Translations under genes and position numbers: made by a program
Shown: piece after piece, positions 15,200 through 20,760 of the stretch
Position numbering within the stretch: position 1 is the first letter of the stretch
How the letters are laid out: each line of letters opens with the position of its first letter
Virus record (IMG/VR): IMGVR_UViG_3300023179_000236
Coordinates: 1-39,749 of that record
DNA: 39,749 nt
Source: a virus
Reading direction: 5' to 3' (one strand)
The notes under the pieces: generated by a model
Databases searched by the model: none
The model's input: the letters and a program-made list of their open reading frames with translations, nothing else
Told to the model about the DNA's origin: nothing

Positions 15200-15449
15200 T
15201 AAATATAACCTCACCTAGCTTGGGTTGCAGTTCTTCGGGTGGGGTGTAGGTGATGGGGTAATAATAAGCCCTGCTTACGCCATAAGTAATGTAATACTCT
15301 GCAATATTGGTCGTACCAACCCCATCGGTTAATTCTAATTTTGGGTTGAGTACCGCAAACAGCATTAGCTCATTCATTTGAGTTTCTGTGAAAACCTGCG
15401 GCTGTTTGGGGTCTCTTACATACACACACTTTTGATTAAATCCATTCAT
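15192..15449 (-). CDS. Small unknown protein
   Basis: An 85-aa protein counted from the ATG at 15449, which follows a GGAAAG box; a longer frame to 15494 reaches into the previous gene. It is mixed alpha/beta with a Tyr/Pro-rich end (YYITYGVSRAYYYPITYTPP). It overlaps the next gene by 8 bases. No known motif, no assignable function. Confidence 0.65.
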   Translation of the reverse strand: MNGFNQKCVYVRDPKQPQVFTETQMNELMLFAVLNPKLELTDGVGTTNIAEYYITYGVSRAYYYPITYTPPEELQPKLGEVIFNG

Positions 15450-15468
15450 TTCACTTTCCTTGCCATTC

Positions 15469-15762
15469 CTAAAATAAACCTTTTTGCACGCCACCCTTGG
15501 TCTCTAAAGCCCATTGAGCGCATGCTGTTTCTGCGTCCATCACTGGTTGGCTTTTTTCGCTGTTTAACTCAACCCATTTACGGTAGGCACGGTCAATTGA
15601 CGTGTGAGGGGTCTCACCATGGATAAACTCTAGCCTAGTCACATAGTCAAACTGCGCCCAATATCTTCTCAATAAATCGTTTTGGCTTTTAGGCACAAAC
15701 CCGCTGGCCATAAGCTTGCATATATTGCCGTAAACGGTGTTAAGCTCGCTTTTCTTATCCAT
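15469..15762 (-). CDS. Small unknown protein downstream of the Dam gene
   Basis: A 97-aa protein counted from the ATG at 15762, which overlaps the methyltransferase stop by 8 bases; the longer frame reaching 15858 lies inside that gene. Helical N-terminus (KKSELNTVYGNICKLMASGF), Trp/Arg-rich middle (LLRRYWAQFDYVTRLEFIHG), and a C-terminal AETACAQWALETKGG. The Dam-coupled position suggests co-expression. Function unknown. Confidence 0.68.
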   Translation of the reverse strand: MDKKSELNTVYGNICKLMASGFVPKSQNDLLRRYWAQFDYVTRLEFIHGETPHTSIDRAYRKWVELNSEKSQPVMDAETACAQWALETKGGVQKGLF

Positions 15763-16342
15763 TAGGAAACCTCCACATGGCTGTGGCTTTAACAATATCC
15801 TGCTGCTGCCAGCGCCGAAAAAAGTTTTGCCGCTCAAAAATGTTGCCAAAAACAACAAGCGCTAAGGCGCAAGGGGCTTTACCTTCTTTTCCGCCCTTCA
15901 TCAAGGCGGGCTCACCATCCATGTAAAAAGCCCACTTGCCTTGCAAAAACAAAACAAGGGTGTTGTCGGCCATTACGACATCGTGCCAATACTTAGTTTC
16001 TGTTCTCACAGGCACAAGGGCCACTGTTGATAGGTTGTTTTTAGACTGCTGCAAGTTAGCTGCATGCAACCACAAAGCTGCTTTGTCGAAAGGGGGATTA
16101 CACCATGCTACTTTATCCCCAAAATAACAAATATTAGGCAATTTCTCGCCAGTTAAAAAAGGATTGGAGTCTCCTAGATGGTTTTTAAAATGCGTCCATG
16201 CTGGGATGTTTTCACGACTGCAACAAACATCAATACTAAAAATGTTTCTATCTAAAGCAAGCAAAACAGCCTTAATAATATCGGGATGAGTCTCCCACGA
16301 CTGGCTGCTCGCCTTGTACAATCCATCGTGTGTTTTAGCCAT
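15755..16342 (-). CDS. Phage Dam-family DNA N6-adenine methyltransferase
   Basis: A 195-aa protein of the phage N-6-adenine methyltransferase family (PF05869-like). The family pattern is visible: SQSWETHPDIIKAVLLAL (usually DxWxTP), FSIDVCCSRENIPAWTHF (the SAM-side 'DxxA' region), the catalytic motif WCNPPFDKAALW at about residues 80-91, and FLQGKWAFYMDG, GKAPCALALVVFGN near the end. It transfers a methyl group from SAM to adenine in DNA. Its target site cannot be read from sequence; GATC is not found in this genome. It lies in the early small-gene block, so it could modify DNA soon after entry. Start ATG at 16342 has no strong ribosome site. Confidence 0.88.
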   Translation of the reverse strand: MAKTHDGLYKASSQSWETHPDIIKAVLLALDRNIFSIDVCCSRENIPAWTHFKNHLGDSNPFLTGEKLPNICYFGDKVAWCNPPFDKAALWLHAANLQQSKNNLSTVALVPVRTETKYWHDVVMADNTLVLFLQGKWAFYMDGEPALMKGGKEGKAPCALALVVFGNIFERQNFFRRWQQQDIVKATAMWRFPNG

Positions 16343-16403
16343 GTAATTATTCCTTTATTTGCTCTGTAACCACAACTGCTGGATAGAACCCAAACAGCCG
16401 TGG

Positions 16404-16436
16404 CTACAGGCAATGTAGTCTGTATTGTGCCTGTAG
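16404..16436. promoter_or_regulatory. Inverted repeat between the RHH remnant and the Dam gene
   Basis: Perfect 9-base arms CTACAGGCA (16404-16412) and TGCCTGTAG (16428-16436) with a 15-base centre, in an untranslated stretch of about 120 bases. It has no T run, so it is not an intrinsic terminator. It could be an operator or an mRNA hairpin that controls the methyltransferase gene just downstream. The adjacent remnant of a ribbon-helix-helix regulator makes an operator role attractive. Confidence 0.6.
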
Positions 16437-16464
16437 TGCGATTGCTCGCTTATTTATTCAATCA

Positions 16465-16654
16465 CTAGCTGTTGTTTTTGTCAATACATTCATTTTCTTT
16501 TACCCATTTAGTTACAAGCATCCTGAGCGCTTCGGCTTTGTTTAAGCCTTTACTTGCTGCGATTTGCTCAAATTTTATAACTAATGGTTCTTCCATCTCG
16601 GTGGATACTCGGCGAGTTAGCTTTGTAAATACTTTCTTCTTTCTTCCTTGCCAT
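16465..16654 (-). pseudogene. Ribbon-helix-helix DNA-binding protein, frameshifted
   Basis: The ATG at 16654, preceded by AAAGG, opens a frame (MARKKE) that ends after 28 codons. One base further on, a second frame without its own early start encodes KKKVFTKLTRRVS, then TEMEEPLVIKFEQIAASKG, then LNKAEALRMLVTKWVKEN, which is the strand, helix A and helix B of a CopG/Arc-type repressor. Joining MARKK to this frame needs a +1 shift within a purine-rich run (AAGGAAGAAAGAAGAAAG). It may be a real mutation, a sequencing error or programmed shifting. The first internal Met in the second frame (16596) would lose the DNA-contacting strand. Confidence 0.62.
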
Positions 16655-16671
16655 TCACAGCCTTTACAGTA

Positions 16672-16893
16672 TTACCTTTTACTCCGATGAGTCTTATTGC
16701 AAGATATACACCTTTTAATCGGGTTTGCGGGTAGCTCTTGGTCTTCAGCTCTAAGGCGTTGGGTTATTATTGCCGCCTTGGTTGTCTTTTTAAGGCTTGT
16801 TACTGGGTCTACCCAGAGTTGTTCTCCGTATGGATTGACCTCGACGGCAACCCATCCAGTTTTAATTAAGTTGTCTAATTGTGCTTTCTTCAT
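16672..16893 (-). CDS. Small basic protein with a C-terminal CxxC
   Basis: A 73-aa protein counted from the ATG at 16893 (MKKAQLDNLIKTGWVAVEV), which overlaps the upstream stop as ATGA. The middle is Lys/Thr-rich, and the C-terminus carries RCISCNKTHRSKR, a CxxC with a basic tail that could bind zinc or nucleic acid. The frame can be read further upstream without an ATG, but the coupled ATG is the likely start. Function unknown. Confidence 0.68.
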   Translation of the reverse strand: MKKAQLDNLIKTGWVAVEVNPYGEQLWVDPVTSLKKTTKAAIITQRLRAEDQELPANPIKRCISCNKTHRSKR

Positions 16894-17042
16894 TGTTGTG
16901 GCCCTTTCTTGTCGCCCCACAATAAAAACGATAAAAACTCTGCCCAGACAACGGTCATTCTTGTTAACCTATTCATAATTAAAAGCGCAATAAAGCTTGG
17001 GATATTAAGTACAGAATAGATAATTATTTTGATTATGTTCAT
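16890..17042 (-). CDS. Small membrane protein
   Basis: A 50-aa protein, MNIIKIIIYSVLNIPSFIAL, then a basic patch (NRLTRM) and a second hydrophobic stretch (VVWAEFLSFLLWG) before a polar end. GGAG lies 8 bases before the start, and ATGA overlaps join it to both neighbours. Likely in the inner membrane; function unknown. Confidence 0.66.
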   Translation of the reverse strand: MNIIKIIIYSVLNIPSFIALLIMNRLTRMTVVWAEFLSFLLWGDKKGPQQ

Positions 17043-17389
17043 TGTGGACTCCTTTTAAATAAACTACTGATAGGCGCTCTCTTGGTTGACCATGTGTGTG
17101 TGGCGCTGTTAAATGTCTTAGTGGTGTCTGTCTCTTTATAAAACTCCATGGGCATCAATAATGCGGGGAATCCGTAGCGGTTGTTTGCCCCATCAACAAA
17201 AAAATAGCCTGTTGGCACTCCATCGCTGTCGTATTCAATTTTTATTGAGCCTGCTTGGAATGGCATCACTCTGGGGTATGAAATCAATTTAAGGCGTGTG
17301 AGGGGGCTCTGCTTGATTATGTTTATTAGCGTCTCTGCTGGTGATTGCTGTTTGCCGTTATTGCTTGGTGTTTCGCTTAGTTTAGCCAT
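17039..17389 (-). CDS. Unknown protein
   Basis: A 116-aa protein counted from the ATG at 17389, which overlaps the stop of the Cys-rich gene by 8 bases (ATGGCTAA). The longer frame to 17494 lies inside that gene. Polar N-terminus, then a helix (AETLINIIKQSPLTRLKLI), a beta-rich core (GSIKIEYDSDGVPTGYFFVD) and a Lys/Ser-rich tail. No known motif. Confidence 0.68.
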   Translation of the reverse strand: MAKLSETPSNNGKQQSPAETLINIIKQSPLTRLKLISYPRVMPFQAGSIKIEYDSDGVPTGYFFVDGANNRYGFPALLMPMEFYKETDTTKTFNSATHTWSTKRAPISSLFKRSPQ

Positions 17390-17636
17390 TATCTTTAGCC
17401 TCCCAAAACTTGCCTTTTTTGCCGCACAGGCCATCATAGCGCTCATCTTTGCAAAAATGCACCTTACCAGTAAAACGCCAAGTTGTTTCACCACTCACAA
17501 GGTCTATCCCGTCATTTTGTATAGTATAATCCCGTAAACAAACAGCCAGAGGCGTGCAACCCATATCGTACACCACCCTTGGGTTATGATTCCAGTGTTT
17601 ACAATCCTTGCAAAACTTTAAATCAGCGTTTTCCAT
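17382..17636 (-). CDS. Small Cys-rich protein, KFWEAK paralogue 1
   Basis: An 84-aa protein starting at the ATG that overlaps the initiator stop (TAATG at 17636). N-terminal FCKDCKHWNHN (CxxCxH), Cys at GCTPLAVC, HFCKDE and GLCGKKG, and the C-terminus GKFWEAKDNG. It is a paralogue of 13937-14143. The Cys/His spacing suggests one or two zinc ions. It is directly coupled to the replication initiator, so it is probably made early. Function unknown. Confidence 0.8.
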   Translation of the reverse strand: MENADLKFCKDCKHWNHNPRVVYDMGCTPLAVCLRDYTIQNDGIDLVSGETTWRFTGKVHFCKDERYDGLCGKKGKFWEAKDNG

Positions 17637-18517
17637 TAGCACGATACCTCCACGGTTTTGTCACCATTGGCCACAAGCTCGGCAAAGGTCACAAGGTTTT
17701 CTTGATACAAAGCATTGTTTTCTCCATGCCGCTCAATGATGCTGGTGGCATACGTCAACTCATTGTCGGCGTTGGTTTTCTCGATAATCAGCGCAAAAGC
17801 GGTCATCCTGACGTGTAGTGGGTGTTTTATCCAGCGGTTGTAAGTCTTTTGGTAGCTAGGGAAGCGGTCAAAAAACGTTTTAAAATCAAACTGAGAGGCG
17901 GCAACATTGGCCTTAGAACAAAGCTGTTGTAGTATCCAGCCTTCCTCGCTAAACACTGAGCCATTGCGGTTTATGTGAAAAAACTCGATGCCTTTTGTCC
18001 AGTAGTCGGCAGAAACAGAAGCGCCTTGGGGCACAATTTGTTTTTGCAGATTAGCAACTTTAGCAGGATTAGCAGTTAGCAAAGCAACGGTTTCGTTTTT
18101 TTGCAAAAGATAATCATCATGATGATGTTCTCTCTCTCTATTCTCTCTCTCTATTCTCTCTGTACTTCGTACACTTATTGGTTCTAGTGGGATTGATGCC
18201 TCATGTTTGCTCAAACTTTGGTCAAACTTTGGTGAACTTTTGTGAAAGTTTGGTCGAACTTCGCTAAACTTTGAGTAAACTTTGCCTAAACTTTGGCAAA
18301 CTTTGGTTAAACATTGCTCAAGTGTTGGCAAAATCCTTTCAGCTTTTCGGCTATTTATCCCAAACATGCGGCATAAAAGTTTAGGGGATATTGTTCCCTC
18401 GTCGTCCATTTCTGCCAAAATTGCGGCCAACATTCCATAACCCTCGTAGCCAAGTGAATCTATTAATTCAATGATTGCTGGGTGTGATTGTGTTGGCATT
18501 TTAAACCATCTAGCCAT
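17636..18517 (-). CDS. Replication initiator-like protein (DUF4373-like N-terminus), carries the origin repeats
   Basis: A 293-aa protein counted from the ATG at 18517, which has AGGGA 7 bases before it (an upstream Met at 18535 has none). The N-terminal 70 residues (ARWFKMPTQSHPAIIELIDS, GYEGYGMLAAILAEM, LLCRMFGINSRKAERIL) match the winged-helix-like head of phage replication proteins of the DUF4373/Lin1244 kind. The middle (about 75-140) is low-complexity Ser/Lys, then Arg/Glu/His; its DNA holds the iteron array. The C-terminal half contains FSEEGWILQQLCSKANVAASQ and is helical. It likely opens the origin and loads host replication proteins, comparable in layout to lambda O. First gene of the leftward unit. 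Confidence 0.75.
   Translation of the reverse strand: MARWFKMPTQSHPAIIELIDSLGYEGYGMLAAILAEMDDEGTISPKLLCRMFGINSRKAERILPTLEQCLTKVCQSLGKVYSKFSEVRPNFHKSSPKFDQSLSKHEASIPLEPISVRSTERIERENREREHHHDDYLLQKNETVALLTANPAKVANLQKQIVPQGASVSADYWTKGIEFFHINRNGSVFSEEGWILQQLCSKANVAASQFDFKTFFDRFPSYQKTYNRWIKHPLHVRMTAFALIIEKTNADNELTYATSIIERHGENNALYQENLVTFAELVANGDKTVEVSC
18113..18126. repeat. 14-base perfect palindrome
   Basis: ATCATCATGATGAT reads the same on both strands and encodes HHHDD in the initiator gene. It lies about 90 bases from the iteron array and next to a pyrimidine-rich tract (18129-18161) with a repeated TCTCTCTCTATTC unit. It may be part of the origin; a chance product of His/Asp codons is possible. 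Confidence 0.6.
18129..18173. repeat. Pyrimidine-rich repeat and short hairpin beside the iterons
   Basis: 18129-18161 is a one-sided C/T tract with two copies of TCTCTCTCTATTC. It is followed by TGTACTTCGTACA (18161-18173), a 5-base stem with a 3-base loop. Strand-asymmetric tracts and small hairpins next to iterons are common in phage origins as melting or priming sites. On the protein level it encodes an Arg/Glu-rich linker. Confidence 0.6.
18213..18316. repeat. Iteron array, ten AAACTTTG-type octamers, probable replication origin
   Basis: Cores start at 18213, 18224, 18234, 18245, 18256, 18266, 18277, 18288, 18298 and 18309. The spacings are 11, 10, 11, 11, 10, 11, 11, 10 and 11 bases, so three units take exactly 32 bases. 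Six copies are perfect AAACTTTG; the others differ by one to a few bases. Because the period is not a multiple of three, the repeat is selected at DNA level and not for the protein. All copies face the same side of the helix, as expected for cooperative binding of an initiator. One extra copy lies in the leader of the gene (18559-18566). Confidence 0.85.
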
Positions 18518-18558
18518 AGTTGTGTCCCTATCCATTTGACTAGGCCACTACTAACCAA

Positions 18559-18566
18559 AAACTTTG
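18559..18566. promoter_or_regulatory. Isolated iteron copy in the initiator leader
   Basis: A perfect AAACTTTG, identical to the array units, lies about 42 bases upstream of the initiator start codon and downstream of the predicted leftward promoter. Binding of the initiator here could repress its own synthesis. A chance match is possible because the octamer is AT-rich. Confidence 0.4.
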
Positions 18567-18654
18567 TCGTCGACATGAGTAGGTCAGGCGTTCATGGCCT
18601 TCGTCAAAAGGCTTCATTTATGTGATGACGAAGTGAGTTTTTAGGCTCATTTAT

Positions 18655-18682
18655 ATTATACACACCTGCGGGAATGGTGCAA
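18655..18682 (-). promoter_or_regulatory. Leftward sigma70-type promoter
   Basis: On the minus strand TTGCAC (18682-18677), 16 bases, then a perfect TATAAT (18660-18655). The start would lie near 18648, giving a leader of about 130 bases before the initiator ATG at 18517. It is the best match in this direction in the control region. Confidence 0.6.
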
Positions 18683-18774
18683 GGTTTTTGTTCACAGGCC
18701 CGTTAATCCTAGTTCTAAAAGAACGCTGAAACGCAACGCGAGACCTTTCGGGGATGACAGACTTCTGGCTTTTA

Positions 18775-18798
18775 ATTGTATAACACAAATAGTACAAT
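18775..18798. promoter_or_regulatory. Inverted repeat, candidate operator
   Basis: Perfect arms ATTGTA and TACAAT separated by 12 bases, between the two divergent promoters. The 18-base centre-to-centre spacing would suit a dimeric regulator contacting two neighbouring major grooves. No repressor gene of the CI type was found to go with it. Confidence 0.4.
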
Positions 18799-18946
18799 GT
18801 AAATGACTACTCAAACCCATTGAGATTGAATTAACGGGGGTCTATCAGGCTTAACCTTGTCCGTTGATGGCATTTTAGCGCGCTTATCCTGGCCACCTAT
18901 GTAAAGTATACAGCTATACGCAAAAACTGTACAACTAAAAAAGTAG

Positions 18947-18975
18947 TTGACAACTTGCAAGCTATGTGTTTTAGT
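18947..18975 (+). promoter_or_regulatory. Rightward early promoter 1
   Basis: TTGACA (18947-18952), 17-base spacer ending TGT, and -10 TTTAGT (18970-18975): a consensus -35 with an extended -10. The stretch CTATGTGTTTTAGTATAGACA is closely matched at promoter 2 (20048-20076). The palindrome AGTTG-A-CAACT overlaps the -35, so a regulator could block it. Confidence 0.72.
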
Positions 18976-19007
18976 ATAGACAGCTGAGCAAGCAAAAGGA
19001 AAGTAAA

Positions 19008-19103
19008 ATGGATATTCAACAACTAAAGTTTAATAACACAATGAATAAAATTGCAATTGCGTTACTGATTGCCACATTTTTTGTGGCTTGCTATGGAGCC
19101 TAA
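19008..19103 (+). CDS. Very small membrane peptide or lipoprotein-like peptide
   Basis: A 31-aa peptide: polar N-terminus (MDIQQLKFNNTMNK), then IAIALLIATFFVACYGA. It has a strong ribosome binding site (AAGGAAAG) and is the first gene after early promoter 1. The hydrophobic stretch with a late Cys could be one membrane segment or a lipobox. The next gene starts 1 base after its stop. Confidence 0.6.
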   Translation: MDIQQLKFNNTMNKIAIALLIATFFVACYGA

Positions 19104-19104
19104 T

Positions 19105-19290
19105 ATGATTAACTCTATACCTACATACAACAATGATATCAGCGAACTGGGTCAATTGCTTGAGCGTAGAATCAAAGCGTTTGACGAGTTTAAAGAAAGC
19201 CAGCGCATCTTTACTGAGAAGATGAATGCAGAGCTGGAAAGGCTTGGCGTTGAGATTACAGCGTTATTGCGTGAGGATTCTTTTAGATGA
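19105..19290 (+). CDS. Small coiled-coil-like unknown protein
   Basis: A 61-aa protein counted from the ATG at 19105, which has GGAG 6 bases upstream; longer in-frame starts lie inside the previous gene. Helical and charged (ISELGQLLERRIKAFDEFKE, MNAELERLGVEITALL). It overlaps the next gene by 4 bases. No family recognised. Confidence 0.68.
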   Translation: MINSIPTYNNDISELGQLLERRIKAFDEFKESQRIFTEKMNAELERLGVEITALLREDSFR

Positions 19291-19478
19291 ACATTATCGA
19301 AGCGTTAAATGAAGCATATCAGGGTCACACAGTAATTCACCATGAGTCACTTGCCAATCTAGCAATTTGCAATGAGTTTGGCGAGTTGGTTTGGAGGGAT
19401 GAGCCTAGTGTGCGTGTTGAAATTTGCCCTTATAGGGCTCACGGGTGGAGTCTATATAGTGAGGGGAGCTTAGAATAA
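19287..19478 (+). CDS. Small unknown protein
   Basis: A 63-aa protein, MNIIEALNEAYQGHTVIHH, with a Trp/Arg-rich second half (RAHGWSLYSEGSLE). It overlaps the preceding gene by ATGA and shares one base with the next (TAATG). No motif recognised; early expression is implied by its place. Confidence 0.66.
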   Translation: MNIIEALNEAYQGHTVIHHESLANLAICNEFGELVWRDEPSVRVEICPYRAHGWSLYSEGSLE

Positions 19479-19612
19479 TGATATTTAATCTAAGGTGTGG
19501 CTGGTGTCATGGCACGGGCAAGGGAGAGGCATTAGACACCACGTTGTTTAAGTGTAATTGTGGGTATAAATTTAGAACATTTGTTAGATTGGTTGTGAGG
19601 AAAGTAAAATGA
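19478..19612 (+). CDS. Tiny zinc-finger-like protein
   Basis: A 44-aa protein with CGWCHGTGKG and, 16 residues later, CNCGYKF: a treble of CxxC, C.C and His that could hold one zinc, with a basic C-terminus (VRLVVRKVK). The CHGTGKG part resembles DnaJ-type zinc knuckles (CxxCxGxG). It overlaps both neighbours. Function unknown; nucleic acid or protein binding is plausible. Confidence 0.66.
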   Translation: MIFNLRCGWCHGTGKGEALDTTLFKCNCGYKFRTFVRLVVRKVK

Positions 19613-20061
19613 CTGAAGCTGTAGATGAAGTTGTTGCAAGGCTAACCCCGTGGCCAACGCCTGATTTATTTGGCTACTTTCAGAGCCTACACAGCTTGCC
19701 TCTAGCTGACAGGCTGGCCGCTGTTAAGCATGTGGCTAAGATGGCCAAGGAGGAGGAAGCCAAGATTGTAGAAGCTGCTAAGGATGAGCTAGGCAATGGT
19801 GAAGTGATTGTTGCAGAAAGTGGCCGCGCCTTTGAGATGGTTAAAACAGAGCGCCGCACTTTTGGCAAGCCTGTTATTCATTGGCTTAAGCAATCTGAAT
19901 TGCTTGACAAGGTTGTAACTAGTGTTAGTCGTAAAGACTTAGATGCCGCTAAAAAAGCTAAAGTTTTAACCAGTGCGGCCTATGGCGTGTTGATTGACAT
20001 GGCAGATATTACGGTTAGCGCCGCCTTGCGTGATAAAAAATTAGATGTTGCCCCTGAATAG
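19609..20061 (+). CDS. Unknown early protein upstream of the ERF gene
   Basis: A 150-aa protein with helices separated by charged loops: LAAVKHVAKMAKEEEAKIVE, FEMVKTERRTFGKPVIHWLK and SRKDLDAAKKAKVLTSAAYG. Its start overlaps the previous stop (ATGA). Phage genes directly before recombination genes often code for nucleases or their helpers, but no such motif is visible here, so no function is given. Confidence 0.75.
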   Translation: MTEAVDEVVARLTPWPTPDLFGYFQSLHSLPLADRLAAVKHVAKMAKEEEAKIVEAAKDELGNGEVIVAESGRAFEMVKTERRTFGKPVIHWLKQSELLDKVVTSVSRKDLDAAKKAKVLTSAAYGVLIDMADITVSAALRDKKLDVAPE

Positions 20062-20076
20062 ACTATATGTTTTAAT
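20048..20076 (+). promoter_or_regulatory. Rightward early promoter 2, before the ERF gene
   Basis: TTGCCC (20048-20053), 17-base spacer ending TGT, -10 TTTAAT (20071-20076). It shares the core CTATATGTTTTAATATAAACA with promoter 1 at the same spacing, followed in both by a ribosome site of AGGAAAG type. The weaker -35 but identical extended -10 suggests both are read by the same polymerase and factor. Confidence 0.65.
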
Positions 20077-20104
20077 ATAAACATTGAGTAAGGAAAGTTG
20101 TAAG

Positions 20105-20749
20105 ATGAGTAAGATTGAACTATACAAAGCGCTCTTTGCCGCACAATCTGAATTGAGCCACGTTAAAAAAACCAATACTGCTAAAGCTGATAAATTTTCC
20201 TACGATTATGCAGACTTGGGCCGTGTGCTTGGTGTTGTTAAACCTGTATTACAAAAGCACAAATTGTTGTTAATTCAATCCCCTTGTGTGTCCAGTGGTG
20301 TTGCAATCACAGTTAAGACGCAATTGGTGCACGTTGAAAGTGGTGAGACGTTAGAGGGTGATGCATCTTGCCCATTGCCACGCAATGACCCGCAGGGTTA
20401 TGGCTCGGCGTTCACCTATTTGCGTCGATATTCAATTATGAGCCTATTGGGGCTTTATGCTGGTGATGATGATGATGGATATGGTGCAACTGATGACTCT
20501 AAAAAAGACCCTAAACCTGATGCTGCTAAGACTACCCCTGTGGCTAAAAAAACTGATTCTGGGGCTGCTAGTGGCTATGGTAAAACTTCGGATGTGGATA
20601 GTAAAAGGCGAGCCATAAGAGAGTTATCTGCATTACTAGGCGTTGACCCAGCAGCCGTGCATGCCCGTATTGCTGAAATTGGTGATAATGCCATCGAGTT
20701 AGACAAAGCTATTGGCAAATTGAATCTTGAGTTGGACAAATTAAATTAG
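20105..20749 (+). CDS. erf: ERF-family single-strand annealing recombinase
   Basis: A 214-aa protein counted from the ATG at 20105 behind AGGAAAG; the TTG upstream (20084) is less likely. ERF superfamily pattern (PF04404): IELYKALFAAQSELSHVKKT, FSYDYADLGRVLGVVKPVLQ, the line RNDPQGYGSAFTYLRRYSIM, SLLGLYAGDDDDG, then a polar linker and a C-terminal helix pair. ERF proteins anneal complementary DNA strands, for genome circularisation or replication-linked recombination. A nuclease partner may be the PDDEXK protein in the same unit, and the next gene carries an SSB-type tip. Confidence 0.92.
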   Translation: MSKIELYKALFAAQSELSHVKKTNTAKADKFSYDYADLGRVLGVVKPVLQKHKLLLIQSPCVSSGVAITVKTQLVHVESGETLEGDASCPLPRNDPQGYGSAFTYLRRYSIMSLLGLYAGDDDDGYGATDDSKKDPKPDAAKTTPVAKKTDSGAASGYGKTSDVDSKRRAIRELSALLGVDPAAVHARIAEIGDNAIELDKAIGKLNLELDKLN

Positions 20750-20760
20750 GAGTAAATTAA

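Larger units (their letters stand above)
18518..19007. other. Divergent non-coding control region
   Basis: About 490 bases with no credible gene on either strand. It contains a leftward promoter (18655-18682), a rightward promoter (18947-18975), the inverted repeat ATTGTA-N12-TACAAT at 18775-18798, GTATA-CAGC-TATAC at 18906-18919, and the palindrome AGTTG-A-CAACT over the rightward -35 box. This is where early transcription is expected to be controlled. Confidence 0.8.

Noticed and set aside
18213-18316. Iteron array considered as a CRISPR array
   Set aside because: Units are about 11 bases without spacers; no cas genes.
18518-19007. Search for integrase, CI/Cro-type repressor or attachment site near the control region
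   Set aside because: No matching gene or core sequence was found here or elsewhere in the window.
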